A stretch of 64,000 nt of DNA from Moringa oleifera. Taxonomy: Eukaryota; Streptophyta; Magnoliopsida; Brassicales; Moringaceae. Location of the stretch: positions 1,364,001-1,428,000 of the forward strand of contig JAJFZO010000799.1 of assembly GCA_021397835.1 (NCBI GenBank), in the 5' to 3' direction. The notes under the pieces are model-generated. The model did no database searches and was not told the DNA's origin. It worked only from the letters and a program-made list of their open reading frames with translations. The stretch's first letter is position 1. Each line of letters starts with the position of its first letter. Below are positions 11,601-23,879 of the stretch, piece after piece. A program made the position numbers and the translations under genes.

Positions 11601-12090
11601 TTGTCATTTTATGGAGTTATGTAAGAAATACGGGAACTAGATTATACAACGTTCAGAGTTTTAGTCTTCAAATGTGATTGGATTGAGAATAGTAGCGATG
11701 TTAAAGTTGATGATCTAAGAGTTATGCTAGTTGATCTCAATCAGATTGGACATAGGAATTATCAGTTTATATTAGCTTCACAAGTAAGACAAGTATTTTA
11801 CATTAAAGATCTAGTTGATGCCAAATGGTCTATAGTACTATCAACACCTCTAAAAGACTATGATGAAGATGATGATTTGTTCGATATTAATGTGAAGCAC
11901 ATATCTTTTTGTAATAATTTGCCACCTGCTGATTTATTTGACCAAATGGATGACTATCATCTTGCATATGCTCGAGACAATGATGCAAGATTATGGGTTT
12001 TAGTATTTTTTAAGGTAGTGATCAATTGCCTCATGTGTCAAAGTTATCGTGTCTTTTATAATTTTATTTTATTTTTTTAGTTTTATCATG
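8627..12090 (+). pseudogene. TNP2-type CACTA transposase (TnpD-like) with DUF4218 and DUF4216 segments
   Basis: At about 8630-8860 the frame reads WMFADRRLKAYD, CPCIKCGN and WIWHGE, the transposase-associated domain. From about 9340 to 10680 the TNP2 core follows: VFWYFPPIPRFRRT, RHPLDTPS, PEFASEPRNLRLAI, INDFPAYDNLS and ACPICAKNT in shifting frames, then HIEKNICDSLLGTLLNI and LPSACYTLSREE. DUF4218-like sequence follows at about 10500-11110 (LKSHDCYILIQQLLP, SIAESYIAKEALEFC). DUF4216-like sequence (VFKCDWIENS, FILASQVRQVFYIKD) is at about 11600-11900. This protein would bind and cut the transposon ends in the nucleus. Stops (for example TGA at 9307 and TAG near 9823) and several frameshifts show that it is dead. 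Short introns probably lie near 11110-11190 and 11300-11370. Confidence 0.88.
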
Positions 12091-12149
12091 TTATATCATA
12101 TTTTGCATATATGATGGTAACCATATTTTATTTTTGTTTACGGATTTGA

Positions 12150-13490
12150 TGGATCCTTCTGAACACTCAAGTGAAGGCTCCCCAGGGCCGAAAAAACAAG
12201 GTATCACCAGTATGCTTAAGATAATTAAGAGTCGTGCTTCCAGAGTTAAGCTCACGATCGAGGTAAATGATAAAGGTCAACCAATTTGGAGGAATGGCAT
12301 CCAGTTCAATAGCTACATTGGGGTGATAGTACGTAATACGATGCCCATAAATATCGTGAATTGACACTCAGTAAGCATTGAAATGAAAAATAAGATTTGG
12401 GAGACAATATTGATAAGTTAAATGAAACACAATGTAGTATTGCTTTTCAATTAATTTATTGCTAATTAATTTGATTTGTACCAATCTATTTTTTATAATA
12501 TGTTGTAGGAGACGTATGATATTGATGCGAGCATGAAGAGGTACGTACTTCAGTTTGCTACAAATAAATGGAAGAACTTCAAGATCGATCTTACATCAAA
12601 GCACATATTCACTCATATTGATGACTTAAAATTTCTATCATTTTCACCTAAAGAATACAGCAGTGTCATAGATGTTGGGGTGTGGCAGGAATTGGTGAAC
12701 TCTTGTATAACATAACAGTTTTAGGTAAATATTTATAGTTAATAAAGTTTTTATTTATACAATTTTCTTCAAATATTGATGTGTATTGATCTTACATCAA
12801 AATAGACAAATAGCAAAAGAGAAAAGAAAGAATAATGTGTACGACCATCATCTATATAGAAAGGAATTTGTAGGGCTAGAGAGTGAACTTGTAAGTTTTT
12901 TTTTTCATTTATTATGTTTATAATTGATAATATATTCATTTGATAGTATGTTTTAAAATCTAATATGTTCACTCTTTATGTTAAAAAAAGAAACAAACAT
13001 TGGATATCGATGCTCAAATTAATCATGCCTTATTGTGGTGACAGAATAAAAAGGGAGAATATATGAATGATGCGAGCAGACTGTGTGGGGAAAGAATTGT
13101 AAGTATAGTTTAACTTTTTTCTAGCATTTATAGTAATAAATTTCATGTTCATTGATTAGTTTTATTATAACATTGTAGGATAAGTTGATGACATAGAGCA
13201 CACAGGGTAAATTTACAAACTTGGGTCCAGAAGATGTACTGACGAAACCTTTAGTACACCTGAGCACCGCGGACGCATTAGAGGTCAAAGATCTGGGGTA
13301 GTTATCACATCTTATTTTGGAAAGATCAAAAAGTTGAATGTCCCTCAAGGTATGCAATTAGATCAACAGTAATTGGCAGAGATGATGAGGTGGTTCAGAA
13401 AGTATAAAGAAGTTTTGACAAACATTGTTGTGAACGAAACTAATGATGTCCAACAAGAAAAATTTACAATGTAATTTCGTTCGAGTAAAG
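12150..13490 (+). pseudogene. Transposase_24 (Ptta/En/Spm)-like gene remnant
   Basis: The first segment reads KKQGITSMLKIIKSRASR, KGQPIWRNGIQFNSYIGV and, after a stop, KNKIWETI. A second exon-like piece at about 12510-12715 reads MKRYVLQFATNKWKNFKIDL. Later pieces read NNVYDHHLYRKEFVGLE, GEYMNDASRLCGERI, LGPEDVLTKPL and SGVVITSYFGK. This order matches the plant Transposase_24 family of CACTA elements, thought to act as an accessory DNA-binding protein. Introns are likely at about 12400-12510 and 12716-12790. Stops at 12362 and elsewhere break the frame. Confidence 0.7.
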
Positions 13491-13679
13491 CTAGCAACAA
13501 TATAACTGGATTATGGAAGAAAGAAGAATATCCAATCACCTATGCCAGTAACACCACCAATACCTGTACCTGCACTGGCACCATACAGCAACAAAGTATG
13601 TTATATGTTAATCATAGTAGATGTGATATTAATAATATTACGAACATAACTTCTATTTTTCTGGATCATTATAGTGTAA

Positions 13680-15243
13680 GTCATGCCATATGTTCATCTA
13701 GTCATCAGACTATATAGTGGCAAGCAAGGTTATCTTTATGGATCATACTCCTAATCAGATAATCTACGGGCGTCCATTATTTTCTAGTGATGTTCGGGTG
13801 ACAGTGGATGTAGTTAGTCATAATGATGCACAGTTGCCTCGTTCAAACCCAGACAGTGGATTGACAAATGTTTTTTCTGCACTTGACTTAGTTGTTGCTT
13901 GGCCTTGAGATTGGGTCACTGTTGGTACACACGAAGTAATGTTTTTGGTAAATATATTTTATAAAGTCAACCTATTAATGTCAATTAAGTTTGCAAAATT
14001 TTTTCAGCTATCGACTATAAAGTAACAAGGTAAGTTGCCAGTTAAGTGAGCACCAACATTGACGAAACCACAATCATCGAAACAAGTATCTTCCATTGGG
14101 TTATCACCAGGATTACAGAAAATGTATAATTATGTGAATAAGGTGATGGCACCTGATGAAGCAATACACATACCTTTTACTGAAGTCTTTACTTCTGATG
14201 GATATGTATTTATGGCTCGAGAAGATATCATACATTTTTGTCACATGGAAGAGCTAAGTGTCACCATTATTCAGGCTTACATTGTGTACGTATGTCTTTT
14301 GAATTTTTATTTGGTTATTATTGTTTGGCTACATCATATTTATATTTTTCTTACTCTTTATTATTTCACTAAACTTTATACAGATTTAGCTACACTTGGC
14401 TTAGGGAAGTATTTTGTATTTGCTTATCCGTCAACATTATCATATAGAATGTCTATAAGTATAGACACTCACACTCATCACCTAGCCAATAGAATGATAG
14501 ATCCATGTGACAGATGAGTAATGATATTTCCTTATAATTTAAGGTAAGTTATAATACTAGTTAAAATTATTAATAGTTTTGTTCACAATATTTTTAACAT
14601 TTATTTTTCATAATATAGGCAACACTGGCTGTTGGTGGTTGTCAAGCCTCGTAATTTTATGTACGGTATTTTTGATCCTTTGAACCATGGTTCTCGTCAA
14701 GAACTAGATCAATTTGTGTCCACATATGTGAAAATATTTTCATTTATGTTAGTATGTATTTCTTTTACTCTTAAGAATATTGATTATTTTCTATTGGCAG
14801 CTCTTTTAAATTGTTCTAAGTTTTCAAAGAATCAAGCAATAGGCGCATTCCTAGGAGTATTTTTGCTAAGGTATGTATATTTAAACATATCTGTGATGTC
14901 AGTTTTATTTATTTTGTAAAATATAATAATTAAAAAATTTTTAATGTAGTGTCCACATGAGCCTTCAAATACTGAGTGTGGATATTATATTATGAAAATT
15001 TTAAGGAACATCATTGATAGACATGATAGAAATATCCCATATGCAAAAATGGTAAGTTTTTAAGCATTTGTTTATGTAAATACTTAAGTAATTAATTGAT
15101 GTACTTATTAAAAATTTTAATTGGACTAACTTTTTTTTTTAAAATATAGTTAATGGACATAGATACTTACACCCAATCGGATGTTAATGAAGTTAGAAAG
15201 GAGGTTGGACAATTTCTTTGGAATGCTATATTAGAAAGTTGAA
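13680..15243 (+). pseudogene. Transposon-borne Ulp1/C48-type SUMO protease-like gene
   Basis: The N-terminal piece (about 13717-13908) reads IYGRPLFSSDVRVTVDVVS and ends VVAWP, a module that often precedes Ulp1 in plant transposons. A second piece (14059-14280) reads SPGLQKMYNYVNKVM. The protease core lies in later exon-like pieces: QHWLLVVVKP (His codon 14623-14625), GIFDPLNH with the acidic residue, then CPHEPSNTECGYYIMKI (Cys codon 14977-14979), then SDVNEVRKEVGQFLWNAI with a stop at about 15241. The His-Asp-Cys triad of clan CE peptidases is present. Several introns are inferred. Ulp1 enzymes remove SUMO from proteins; the role in CACTA biology is unknown. A few stops occur, for example TGA 13906-13908 and 14515-14517, but some may lie in introns. 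Confidence 0.75.
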
Positions 15244-15609
15244 TCTTGAAGATTTTTGTACACATGAACATTATTAAATTATATAGTTAAATTTTTAGGA
15301 TTATGTAATATTTTAACTCATGTATCGTACATATAGAGTTCAATTTCAAATTTTGTTTCTTTTGTTTTGTTTATCTCTTATTACTTTTTTAGATTAGATT
15401 ATTTTGAGTGTTTTCAAACATGAAAGAAGTAATAACGATCTCTGTAAGAATGGTATTGAAGTGTATAACAGAAAAATTTTGATTGTATATTGTGAAGAAT
15501 TGTATTGATGCATATGGTTGACATGAAAGAGATGAAAAATTTTATATACGTAACTTTTGGATAATTTGAATATATAAATTTTGTATTTATTTAGAAATAA
15601 ATACAAAAA

Positions 15610-15880
15610 TTACCTTTAATGACTTTTTAATGATAGTTTTATAACAACTATTATTAAAAGCCTCCCTTTAACTATAGTTTCAATAGAATTGTCATTAAAA
15701 GGGCCCTCCTTTAACGATAGTTCCAATAGAACTGTCATTAAAGGTTTTCAATTTTTAACGACAATTCAATAACTGTCATTAAAACCTCTCCCTTTCAATG
15801 ACATGAACAAAAATGACAATTTTACAACTGTCATTAAAAGCCATTTTTAACTGTCATTAAAGCTTTTATTTGTTATAGTG
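15610..15880 (-). repeat. Right subterminal repeats and terminal inverted repeat of CACTA-1
   Basis: Repeated cores of the type AACGATAGTTCCAATAGAACTGTCATTAAA alternate in orientation and end in TTATAGTG at 15880. The target duplication AGT follows. The motif type mirrors the left end. Confidence 0.85.
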
Positions 15881-15883
15881 AGT

Positions 15884-16077
15884 AGACCATTGTTTATTTT
15901 TAAATGGAATTCATCTTCTTCTTTTTTTTTGGCAAAAAAAGAGTAATTTTAAAATAAAATTAGTAGGCAATCACACCATAAAAAAGATGGTAGCAACTCT
16001 TTATTTTTTTTTGTTTATTAAAATTAAAAGAATTTTCTTACATTCAGGCCTTTGCCAAAAAGTTTGCATTTGTGATA
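15884..16077 (+). repeat. 5' LTR of the Tat element, right part
   Basis: AGACCATTGTTTATTTTTAAATGG here matches AGACCACTGTTTATTTTCAAATGG near 28348 in the 3' LTR. It ends TTGTGATA, against TTGTGACA at 28565. It continues the LTR interrupted at 3784. Confidence 0.8.
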
Positions 16078-16399
16078 TTAATGATAATCGGAGGTGTAAA
16101 AAGATTTGAGATCGTAAAGCTTTTTAAGACCCAAAAGCTTGATCTTAGGTCAAGCCTTGCATAGAAAGATAAGTATATGTCAACTTAATCAAGATCTTAC
16201 AACCTTATTAAGCCATGAACGTAGCTGGAGATAGGAACGTGAAAGTATTGATTGTGATTCCAAACATTACTCTATTTATGTTTCAGGAGATTGGGAACTA
16301 AAGTTTTAGATCATCGTAAAGATAGAAGAAAAGTTTAATTTCGAATTTGAGAATCGAAACAAGTACATTAAAAGATCAGGTTAGTCTAATATCTTGTAA

Positions 16400-18460
16400 A
16401 AAAGTGTAGCAATAGGCAGAGCATCAATCTAAGTATGGAGATAAACTGATATGTCCTTTATCTTATCATTCATCTTCTGAAGTTAGTTTGATATTAAAAG
16501 AAAATATATTATTACCTTAAGAGAAATTTAGGCACAGGTTAGTCCATCTTAGATAGAAGAATTCTAGAAGGTATATCGATACATTGGGGAATTAATTTCT
16601 GTCTAAACCGATGAGTCCTTCATAAAAGAAATGGTGTATTTCTGGCATCCAAGATATATGGTCTTCAAATTTGGAGAAATAGATCTCACATTTACTTTTG
16701 AAGAATACATGTCTTTGTTAGGAATTAAATTACTTAAGCCTTATAAGACTTACATTATGGAGGATATTGCAGTCTAAAAAATAAAAAAGATTTGTCAGAG
16801 AAGTGCAAATCTCTAAAGAAATGTTGATGAAATAGATCAAAAGAAAAAGATGTAAGGATTATTTGAAGAAAGATTACTTATTAAGGTTAATTATTGGAAA
16901 AATAGATTAATAAGTCAAGTGGATTAACTATTTTGATTATCTTGATATATGGATTAGTGATCTTGCCAAAAGCAGCTAGTTTGGCTATAATAGATTTTGT
17001 GGAAATGATCAGGTAAGGGGTAGACCCAATCTCGACTATACTTGTTCAGACTTTTTGATCTCTATCTCACTATAAAATCTCAGGAAAAGGGAAGATCATA
17101 AGAGCGTTTATATATACATCTAGGTAAAGAATCATCTAGTTAGATATAAGAAGGCATTAAGAGACAATCTACATTATAACTCAATCAAGACATTTTAGGA
17201 AAATGATGAATTTAAAATTGAAATGTTATCTGAGTGGTTTTTGGTGCTTCATACCTTAAGAAAAATAAATGTTGACTAGATGGTACTATAGATATCCTAT
17301 TAGAAGTTCTTTATCGATATAAGAATTGATTCATTGTAGTATTGTCAAGCTTATGGCGTTACGAAGGCCACACATCTTTGTTAGTTCTTAAGCAATTGGA
17401 AATAAAGCAATTTATCCCTGTTACTCATAATTTGGAACAAGACAACAATTATAGTAGCATTTTGAGTAAAATACATAATGAAATGTTCAAGTGAATCAAA
17501 TTCACTATATGAGAAAGCATAAACTTGCTTCAAGAGATTGTCTGGGATATCATCGATAGAGGAAAAACCTGATCAGAGATTTACACTTGTAGCTTGGCTG
17601 CTTTAGCATAAATTCATTTTAATCTCGATCTCTCTACGTAGATTAACTTCAGAAAGCAATAAGATCAAGGTATCAACGAATTGAAAGGAGAAAAAGATAG
17701 ATTAGATAAGGAAATTGGGATGGTAAAATATGAAGGGAGGATTCAAGATCAAGTGATTAATAAACTGAAGCAAGAACGAAAGCATGTCAAGGAAGAGACA
17801 AGATCTTTAAAAACAAAAATGGAAGCTATGATGACAAAGTGTGTGGCTAAAAAAGATAAGAAGATCAAGAAACTTACCCAATAAATATCGTTTACGAAAG
17901 AACGAATGAATAGTCCAAGATCAAGTGAAAAGATAATGAAAAAGTAAATTGAAGAATTTTCTCGGATTTTGAATGACTTGAGAAAAAAAAAAGAATGAAA
18001 TACTAAAGAATAAGGCAGATTAAGACAAGAAAGATTTATCAGAAGAGCTTGCTAAAATAGAGGCAAAATGCAAATATGAGATGATCTAGATAATAATCAT
18101 CTTGAATCAAGAAAAGACATTGAAGATAGGTTATGACCAAAATATCATTGACTTAAGTAGGAAAATGGAATTACACAAAAGGCTGACTTATGAAGGTCCA
18201 AAGCTAAAGGAGTCTGTGCATTTTGGTCTCATCATAAATAAGAGTATGAATCACAGATTGAAAATTATAAGAATGATTTTAAATTGATTTTGATCTAAAT
18301 GGAACAAACTGTGGATGTCGCAAGCCTCATGAAAAAGGAATTAGATATCGTCAAGACCATATACTAATCATCAAAATATTCAAAAGAAAAAATACAAATA
18401 TTTGTACATAGACTTCTAGAAAGATACCAGCATATGGTTCTAATCTAAGATACTCTTAAG
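16400..18460 (+). pseudogene. Tat-element ORF1 remnant: plant-mobile-domain-like region plus coiled coil
   Basis: From 16639 the frame reads MVYFWHPRYMVFKFGE followed by IDLTFTFEEYMSLLG. This matches the FWDP-x-FTFG-x-D-x-TxEEY pattern of the plant mobile-domain-like (DUF7745) ORF1 of Tat retrotransposons. Further on, 17681-17884 and later pieces up to about 18460 are Lys/Glu-rich with heptad-like spacing, suggesting a long coiled coil. The function of this ORF in the family is not established. Many stops and shifts are present. Confidence 0.65.
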
Positions 18461-18649
18461 ATTTTTATATAAATCCTAATGAAGTCTTTATTTTCAGTTT
18501 TATGATTATTTGAGCACTATATCTTTCCTATGTCCATTTTCCTGCAAACATGTTTACTTTTGCTATTGACTCTTTAAATTAAATACTAAAGAAAATAAAT
18601 AAAGCTAAATAATACCCTATCATCAAGTATAATCTCAAATCTTAAAATC

Positions 18650-20160
18650 TGGACAAAAAGGAAATGGATAATCAATTAGCCAAAATTGAGAGCCTTGAGC
18701 AAACTCAAGTTGAAATCCAAGTTGCACAAGAGGCCCTCAATGAAAGAATAATAAAGAATCACCAAGAATTCTAAGATACAATGCAAGCTCAAGTTTGGCA
18801 AATGATGACATCTATTGGCACACTGTTAAAAGGAAAAAATCTTGTAAAAGTTAAAGCCCTTGAGAGAGCATCTTCCCAAGAAACTTTCATACCCAATCCC
18901 ATGAGTCTGGCTATAGTAAAGATGTCTCAAAATTAAAAAAAAAAAAAAGAAAAGCAAACAACAATAAAATATGTCCAAGATATAGATGATCAGTTTGAGC
19001 ATAAGAAATTGGGTAATGCCAATTCCATAAATCAAAAACTCTTGGCAAAAGTTGAATACCTAACATAACAAATGAAAGCTTTTAAGTAAGAGCGAGAAGC
19101 AAATGGGATCGATATAATTGACCTCGACTTAGTATTGGGTTTGGTAATACCTTTAAATTTCAAAGCCCTCGAGTTTGGCAAATATGATGGGACAAGATGT
19201 CCTTGTACCCATCTAAAAATGTATTTACACAAAATGCATGGTATGAGACTAATTAAAAGCTCTCAATTCAGTGCTTTTAGAATAGCCTAAAAGATGAAGC
19301 TTTAGAATGGTAAAAAATCTAGAGCCCTTGAAGATTCAATCTTAGAGAGATTTAGCAAATGTTTTCTTAGTCCATTACCAACACATGGAAGAGTTAGGAC
19401 CTAACCGAGTCACACTCCAAAAAATGTCCAACAGCAATAATGAAACTTTTAAAGAATATACAACCCCATGGTGAGAAATGGCCATAAGAGTTTAGCTTGC
19501 ACTCATTGAAGCAGAGTTTTCATAAACTTTCTTGCAAAATTTATACCCCATATTCTAGATCTTTTATGGTTTTCATGACCAAAGAAAAATTAAATAAGAT
19601 TGTCCAGACTTGTGAATTTATAAAAAATGCATCTCAAACTGAGAGATTAGATGATCCTATTATAAGAAAGGCTCTTGTAGCCAAAAAGAAAAGGTGAAAT
19701 GAATTATATCACTCAACTGATTTTTCAAAAACAAGCAAACATGATCTCTACATAGCATTAATCTTATACTAAAGTTTCTCAAACCTTGAATTTGAGCATG
19801 CTCACAGCAAACAATGGCAAAATTTTCTCATGGTAATAATAATGAAAGGCAAAGGCAAAAGAGATAGACGGTCCCGATTCATTTATTGCAATGACTCATT
19901 CGAATTTATACTCATAGTTATTAGAGCAAAAATTAGTAGTACCATTATATATCTAACTATTGCAAGCTCCTTATCATCCGTGGTATAATGGTAAGTTGTC
20001 GATACTGTTTTGGAGTAATGGGACATGATAAAAAATTGCTCTATACTCAAGTATGAAGTCTAATCTTTGGTAGATGCAAGACTACTAAGTTTTGAACTAG
20101 AAAATGATCCTAATATCACTAATAATCCTTTGCCTACTCATAATTAGCACTAAGTAAATA
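18650..20160 (+). pseudogene. Tat-element gag remnant
   Basis: The region opens with MDNQLAKIESLEQTQVEIQV, a short coiled coil typical of gag in this lineage. After an acidic linker come FKALEFGKYDGTRCPCTHLK and MYLHKMHGM, the KYDGTxCPxxHLxMY signature of the capsid-type gag domain. Later pieces read RDLANVFL and LGPNRVTLQKMSN. Near 19973 the segment PYHPWYNGKL followed by a Cys/His-containing stretch corresponds to the end of gag. Gag packages the RNA inside cytoplasmic particles. It is broken by many stops. Confidence 0.75.
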
Positions 20161-20559
20161 TGATTGAGTGTTAAGAGGAAGTATTTATGGATGAAGAAAT
20201 CAAAACCCTTCATGGCCAAGTTTAAAGCTTTACCAACTATTACTAAGGATATATTTATTAAAAAAAAAAAAGATGTAAGACCTTGAATGTTGGTTATTAA
20301 AGTTTCTAAACCTTTTTCATACAAGAGTTCCCATGTTATCCTATGGAAATATCAGCTAAAAGAACATAAAAATGAAGTTATTAATGTAGCTGGAGCAAGC
20401 CACATGACAAGGAATGGTTAAGGTTATGAAGCCTCAAGCCAAAAAAAAGAAACAAATGAGAAAAAAATTATCAAAAGAAAGAGAAAAGGTAAAAAGATGG
20501 AGACAGTAAAGAATCTTCCCCATATCATAGAATAAGAAGCTTAGACCTTTTGAAAATGA

Positions 20560-21190
20560 TCAAATATGGTGATTGCAACATCAATTGATCAGTTACAAAA
20601 GACACCAACAAAGATTTTAATGCACTCACTTATTTTTTGTTTAGAGCATCATCGAGAAATTCTAATGAAAACTCTTAGGAATGTGTATGTGTCATATCAA
20701 ATTTTCTCTGATAAATTAAAAAGTATTTGTAACAACATCATGACCCATAATTTTATAACTTTCAATGATGATGAGTTGTCACTCGAACGACAATGATCGA
20801 CCAAAACTTTATATATGAATGGCAATTATAAAAGGCATATTATTTCTTGAGTATTGATCAATATGGGTCATCCTTGAATGTAATGCCAAGATGCATTCTA
20901 AATCAGCTTCTTGTAGATCTTAGCCATATGAGATACAACCTGATGACGGTTAAAGCAATTGATGAAGGAAAAACTAAAATGTAAGGTTGTATAAACTTGG
21001 AAATGAAGATTGGTTCGAGCATATGTGATATAAAATTTCAAGTCATGAATATGAAACCTTCACCCAATCTCCTACTAGGATGACCATGGATCCACTCAAC
21101 TAGAGCTATGCCTTCAACCTTATATCAAAAGTTGAAATGCATCATGTATAACAAGTTAATTTTAATAAATAGGCCAAAAAGATGTTATTT
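20560..21190 (+). pseudogene. Tat-element retropepsin region remnant
   Basis: Segments read TPTKILMHSLIFCLEHHREI, then NFITFNDDELSLE, VLINMGH where the DNGSS-type active site is expected, SHMRYNLMTVKAID and NMKPSPNLLLG-PWIHS. The order matches the aspartic protease that matures Gag-Pol in Tat elements. The catalytic Asp position is not intact (NMGH for DNGS), so the enzyme is dead even apart from the stops. Confidence 0.75.
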
Positions 21191-22059
21191 CTACTATATT
21201 CTTAGAATCCCCTTAAATTGAAGTACCAACAGTAGAAAAGAATGTATTTCAATCATTTGAATTTGTTAATATGGCTAAACAATATGGAACCTCATATGAT
21301 TGGAAATTTAATGCTCCAAGTTAAGAAAACCTTTGAAAAATAAATGCAACCTGGAAAAGGTTTAGGGATGAAACTTTAAGAAAAATTGGAGATTATGGAC
21401 ATCTTAAAAAACAAAAATGGATGGCATTTAGGCTATAAATTAACGCAGACGGACAAGAAGAAAAAGGACAAAAGAGAGAAAAACTCAACATGAAGGACTC
21501 AATAACAATTGGTTTATTAATTATTGAAAAACTCTAAGATGAAAGTTTGGATTAGCAGGTTTGTATTTGCATTGTGAACCGATGAAACCTCCAAATGCAT
21601 TTGAAAAAATCTAAGAAAAAAGTGTTAGAAAAATAAATAGGAATTATCTGGTGTGAACTTAATGATTTGTTTTAAACATTCCTATTTTATTTCATTTATG
21701 GTTAGATGAAAATACAATGTACTTCCTTTTTTTTTTTTTTTGCTAATTAATAATAGCCCCTTTTTTACCCTTATTCTTTTTATTTCTTAAATTTTTTCCC
21801 TTGAAATTTCCTAAGTCTTATGCTCATGATTCAAGAAATTTGATGGTGAATACCTCAATGTTTGAAATTGATAATATGAAATTGAAGAAAAAAATTCATT
21901 AGAAAATCTTGATACTAAGGAATATGAAAAAAAAAAGATAGATTATTCATTAAGACGCCCCATAGGATAAAGACTGAAAGAGTGAATTTAGACACCAAAG
22001 AAGATAAGCAAAAAAAAAAAAGAACTTTAAAAACTTTTAGATGTTGGATTTATTATGGT

Positions 22060-23110
22060 AGCAACATATCCTGAATTGGTAGCCAACTTCGTGTTAGATC
22101 CCAGGAAAGATGGTCGGGTATGCATATATGTGGATTACAGAGGTTTGAATAAGGCAAGCCTAAATGATAATTTTTTTTCTTCCCCATATTAACACACTGG
22201 TAGATAATAAGATAAGTTCTATTTATTTTCATTTATGGATGATTATTCAAGATATAGCCAAATTCATATTGTCAAGAAAAAAAGGAGAACATTCATTACG
22301 ATGTGAGCACATTTTGTCATAAAGTAATGCCTTTTGATTTGAAAAATATTGGGACAACGTATCAAAGAGCCATGGACACTTAGTTCCATGATATGATAAA
22401 TAAATTTAAGAGGTATATGTGGATGATATGATAGTCATATTCAAAAAAGATGAAGACTATGTTGAAGACTTGAAAAAATTCTTTGAAAGCTTAAGGCGAT
22501 ATAAGCTCAGATTAAATCTTAATAAATGCACGTTTAGGGTTAAATTAGAAAAATTATTAAGATTTGTGATTAATGAAAAAGGAATTCAAATAGATTCAAG
22601 AAAGATAAAGATAATTCAGAATTCACCTCCTCCAAAGAACAACCAAAAGAGTGTGAGAATTCTTAGGAACAATAAATTATATCTCTAGATTTATTTCATA
22701 ATTAGCTAATATTTTTGATCCTATCTTTCGATTATTATAAAAACATAATCTCGAGCAATGCAATGATGAGTGTCAAGTTGCGTTTGAAGAGATAAAAGCA
22801 TACTTGTTAAAACCTCTAATACTAGTACCCTTTACTCTAGGAAAGTCATTAATCTAATAATCAACGTTGTATGAATGTTCATTAGGATGTGTATTAACAT
22901 AGTTGGATCAAATGGGTAAGAAAGAGCATGCCATATATTATTTAAGGAAAAAGTTTGTGATTATGGTATAATTACTCATTGATCAAAAAGATTTGTTATG
23001 CATTAGCTAAGGCTGTTCATTGATTACGCCCATATTTACTTAGTCACACTACTTGAGTTATTGCAAAACTTGCTCTCATTAGTTATCTTTTTGAAAAAGC
23101 CCTCTTTAAC
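22060..23110 (+). pseudogene. Tat-element reverse transcriptase and first RNase H remnant
   Basis: RT pieces include VLDPRKDGRVCIYVDYRGLN (about 22090), RKKGEHSLRCEHIL, FDLKNIGTTYQRAMD and the catalytic-box region YVDDMIVIFKKDEDYVEDLK (about 22410), followed by LRLNLNKCTF. The YVDD box is intact. RNase H-type sequence follows from about 22740 (DECQVAFEEIKAYLLKPLIL, SLGCVLT, KKEHAIYYLRKKF). Frames shift repeatedly between these pieces. The enzyme copies element RNA into DNA and removes the RNA strand. Confidence 0.85.
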
Positions 23111-23239
23111 GAGAAGACTACCAAGATGACATGTTTTATTGTCAGAATATGAGTTTATATATATATCTCAAAAAGTAGTCAAGGGGATACAACAACAGAT
23201 TTTTTGGCTAAAAAGGCCATCGAAGAACATTAACTTGTA

Positions 23240-23690
23240 TTTTTTGATATGCCAAATGAAGATCTTATTGCCTATCTTGAAAATGAGGAAACTAGATCTA
23301 AAAAATGGCACATGTATTTAGATGGAGCATCCAATGCTATAAGTAAAGGAATTAAAACCGTTTTAATTTCTCTAGACAAACAATATTGTCCTCTTACAAT
23401 TAGGCTTGACTTTGATGCTACTAACAATATGGCTAAATATGAGCATACATAATAGGGTTAATAACTGGCATGCATAACAAATTTACAGTATACGAGGATT
23501 CTCTGGCAACTTATTAGTTAAAAGAAGAATTGATGGTTCCATATCTTATTTTGGTTAAATACCATGAATATGTGCAAGAGATACACAAAAATTTTTAAGA
23601 TATTATTTTTCATCAGTACCTAAAGAGAACAAACAAATTGTAGATGCATTAGTCACTTTTGCAGCCATGTTCTAAGTCAATCGTCTAGAA
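23240..23690 (+). pseudogene. Tat-element second (archaeal-type) RNase H remnant
   Basis: The frame reads KKWHMYLDGASNAISKGI, then TVLISLDKQYCPLTIRLDF and DATNNMAKYEHT. This is the DGASN and NNMAEYEA signature of the additional RNase H found downstream of the usual one in Tat elements. A stop follows the KYEHT segment. The piece ending near 23680 (CISHFCSHVLSQ in a shifted frame) corresponds to the ADALATLASMF type end. Confidence 0.8.
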
Positions 23691-23879
23691 GAAATGCTAC
23701 AAGTAAAAGTGTGTGTATTAATGAATCCCTTCGCATATTGCCTAAATGTAGAAGGAAAAAAATGGAATAAAACATGATTAAAAGATATTACGGAGGTTAT
23801 CAGTCAATTTTATCTTGGAAAGGGATCATTTATATAAATAAAAAAATTTGACCACACTTTGTTCTTTTGTGCCAATAAA

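Larger units (their letters stand above)
3785..15880 (+). mobile_element. CACTA (En/Spm) DNA transposon with captured host-gene fragments
   Basis: The left end begins CACTACTACAAAAATTG. The right end reads TTTGTTATAGTG, whose complement begins CACTATAACAAA. The 3-bp duplication AGT lies directly outside both ends (3782-3784 and 15881-15883), as expected for CACTA elements. Both ends carry subterminal repeats built on a short core of the type AACTGTCATTAAA. Inside, left to right, are captured gene fragments, a tandem array, an AT-rich stretch, a TNP2-type transposase, a Transposase_24-like gene and a Ulp1-type protease gene. All coding frames hold stops or shifts, so this copy is not autonomous now. 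It sits in the 5' LTR of the Tat element and is therefore younger than that element. Confidence 0.92.

Noticed and set aside
16070..16100. Primer-binding site after the Tat 5' LTR
   Set aside because: The sequence after 16077 (TTAATGATAATCGGAGG) resembles no tRNA 3' end clearly enough; it may be mutated beyond recognition.
19973..20005. tRNA-like piece TCCGTGGTATAATGGTAAG
   Set aside because: It resembles the start of a plant tRNA, but no acceptor stem or T-loop follows, and the translation PYHPWYNGKL fits the end of the Tat gag region.
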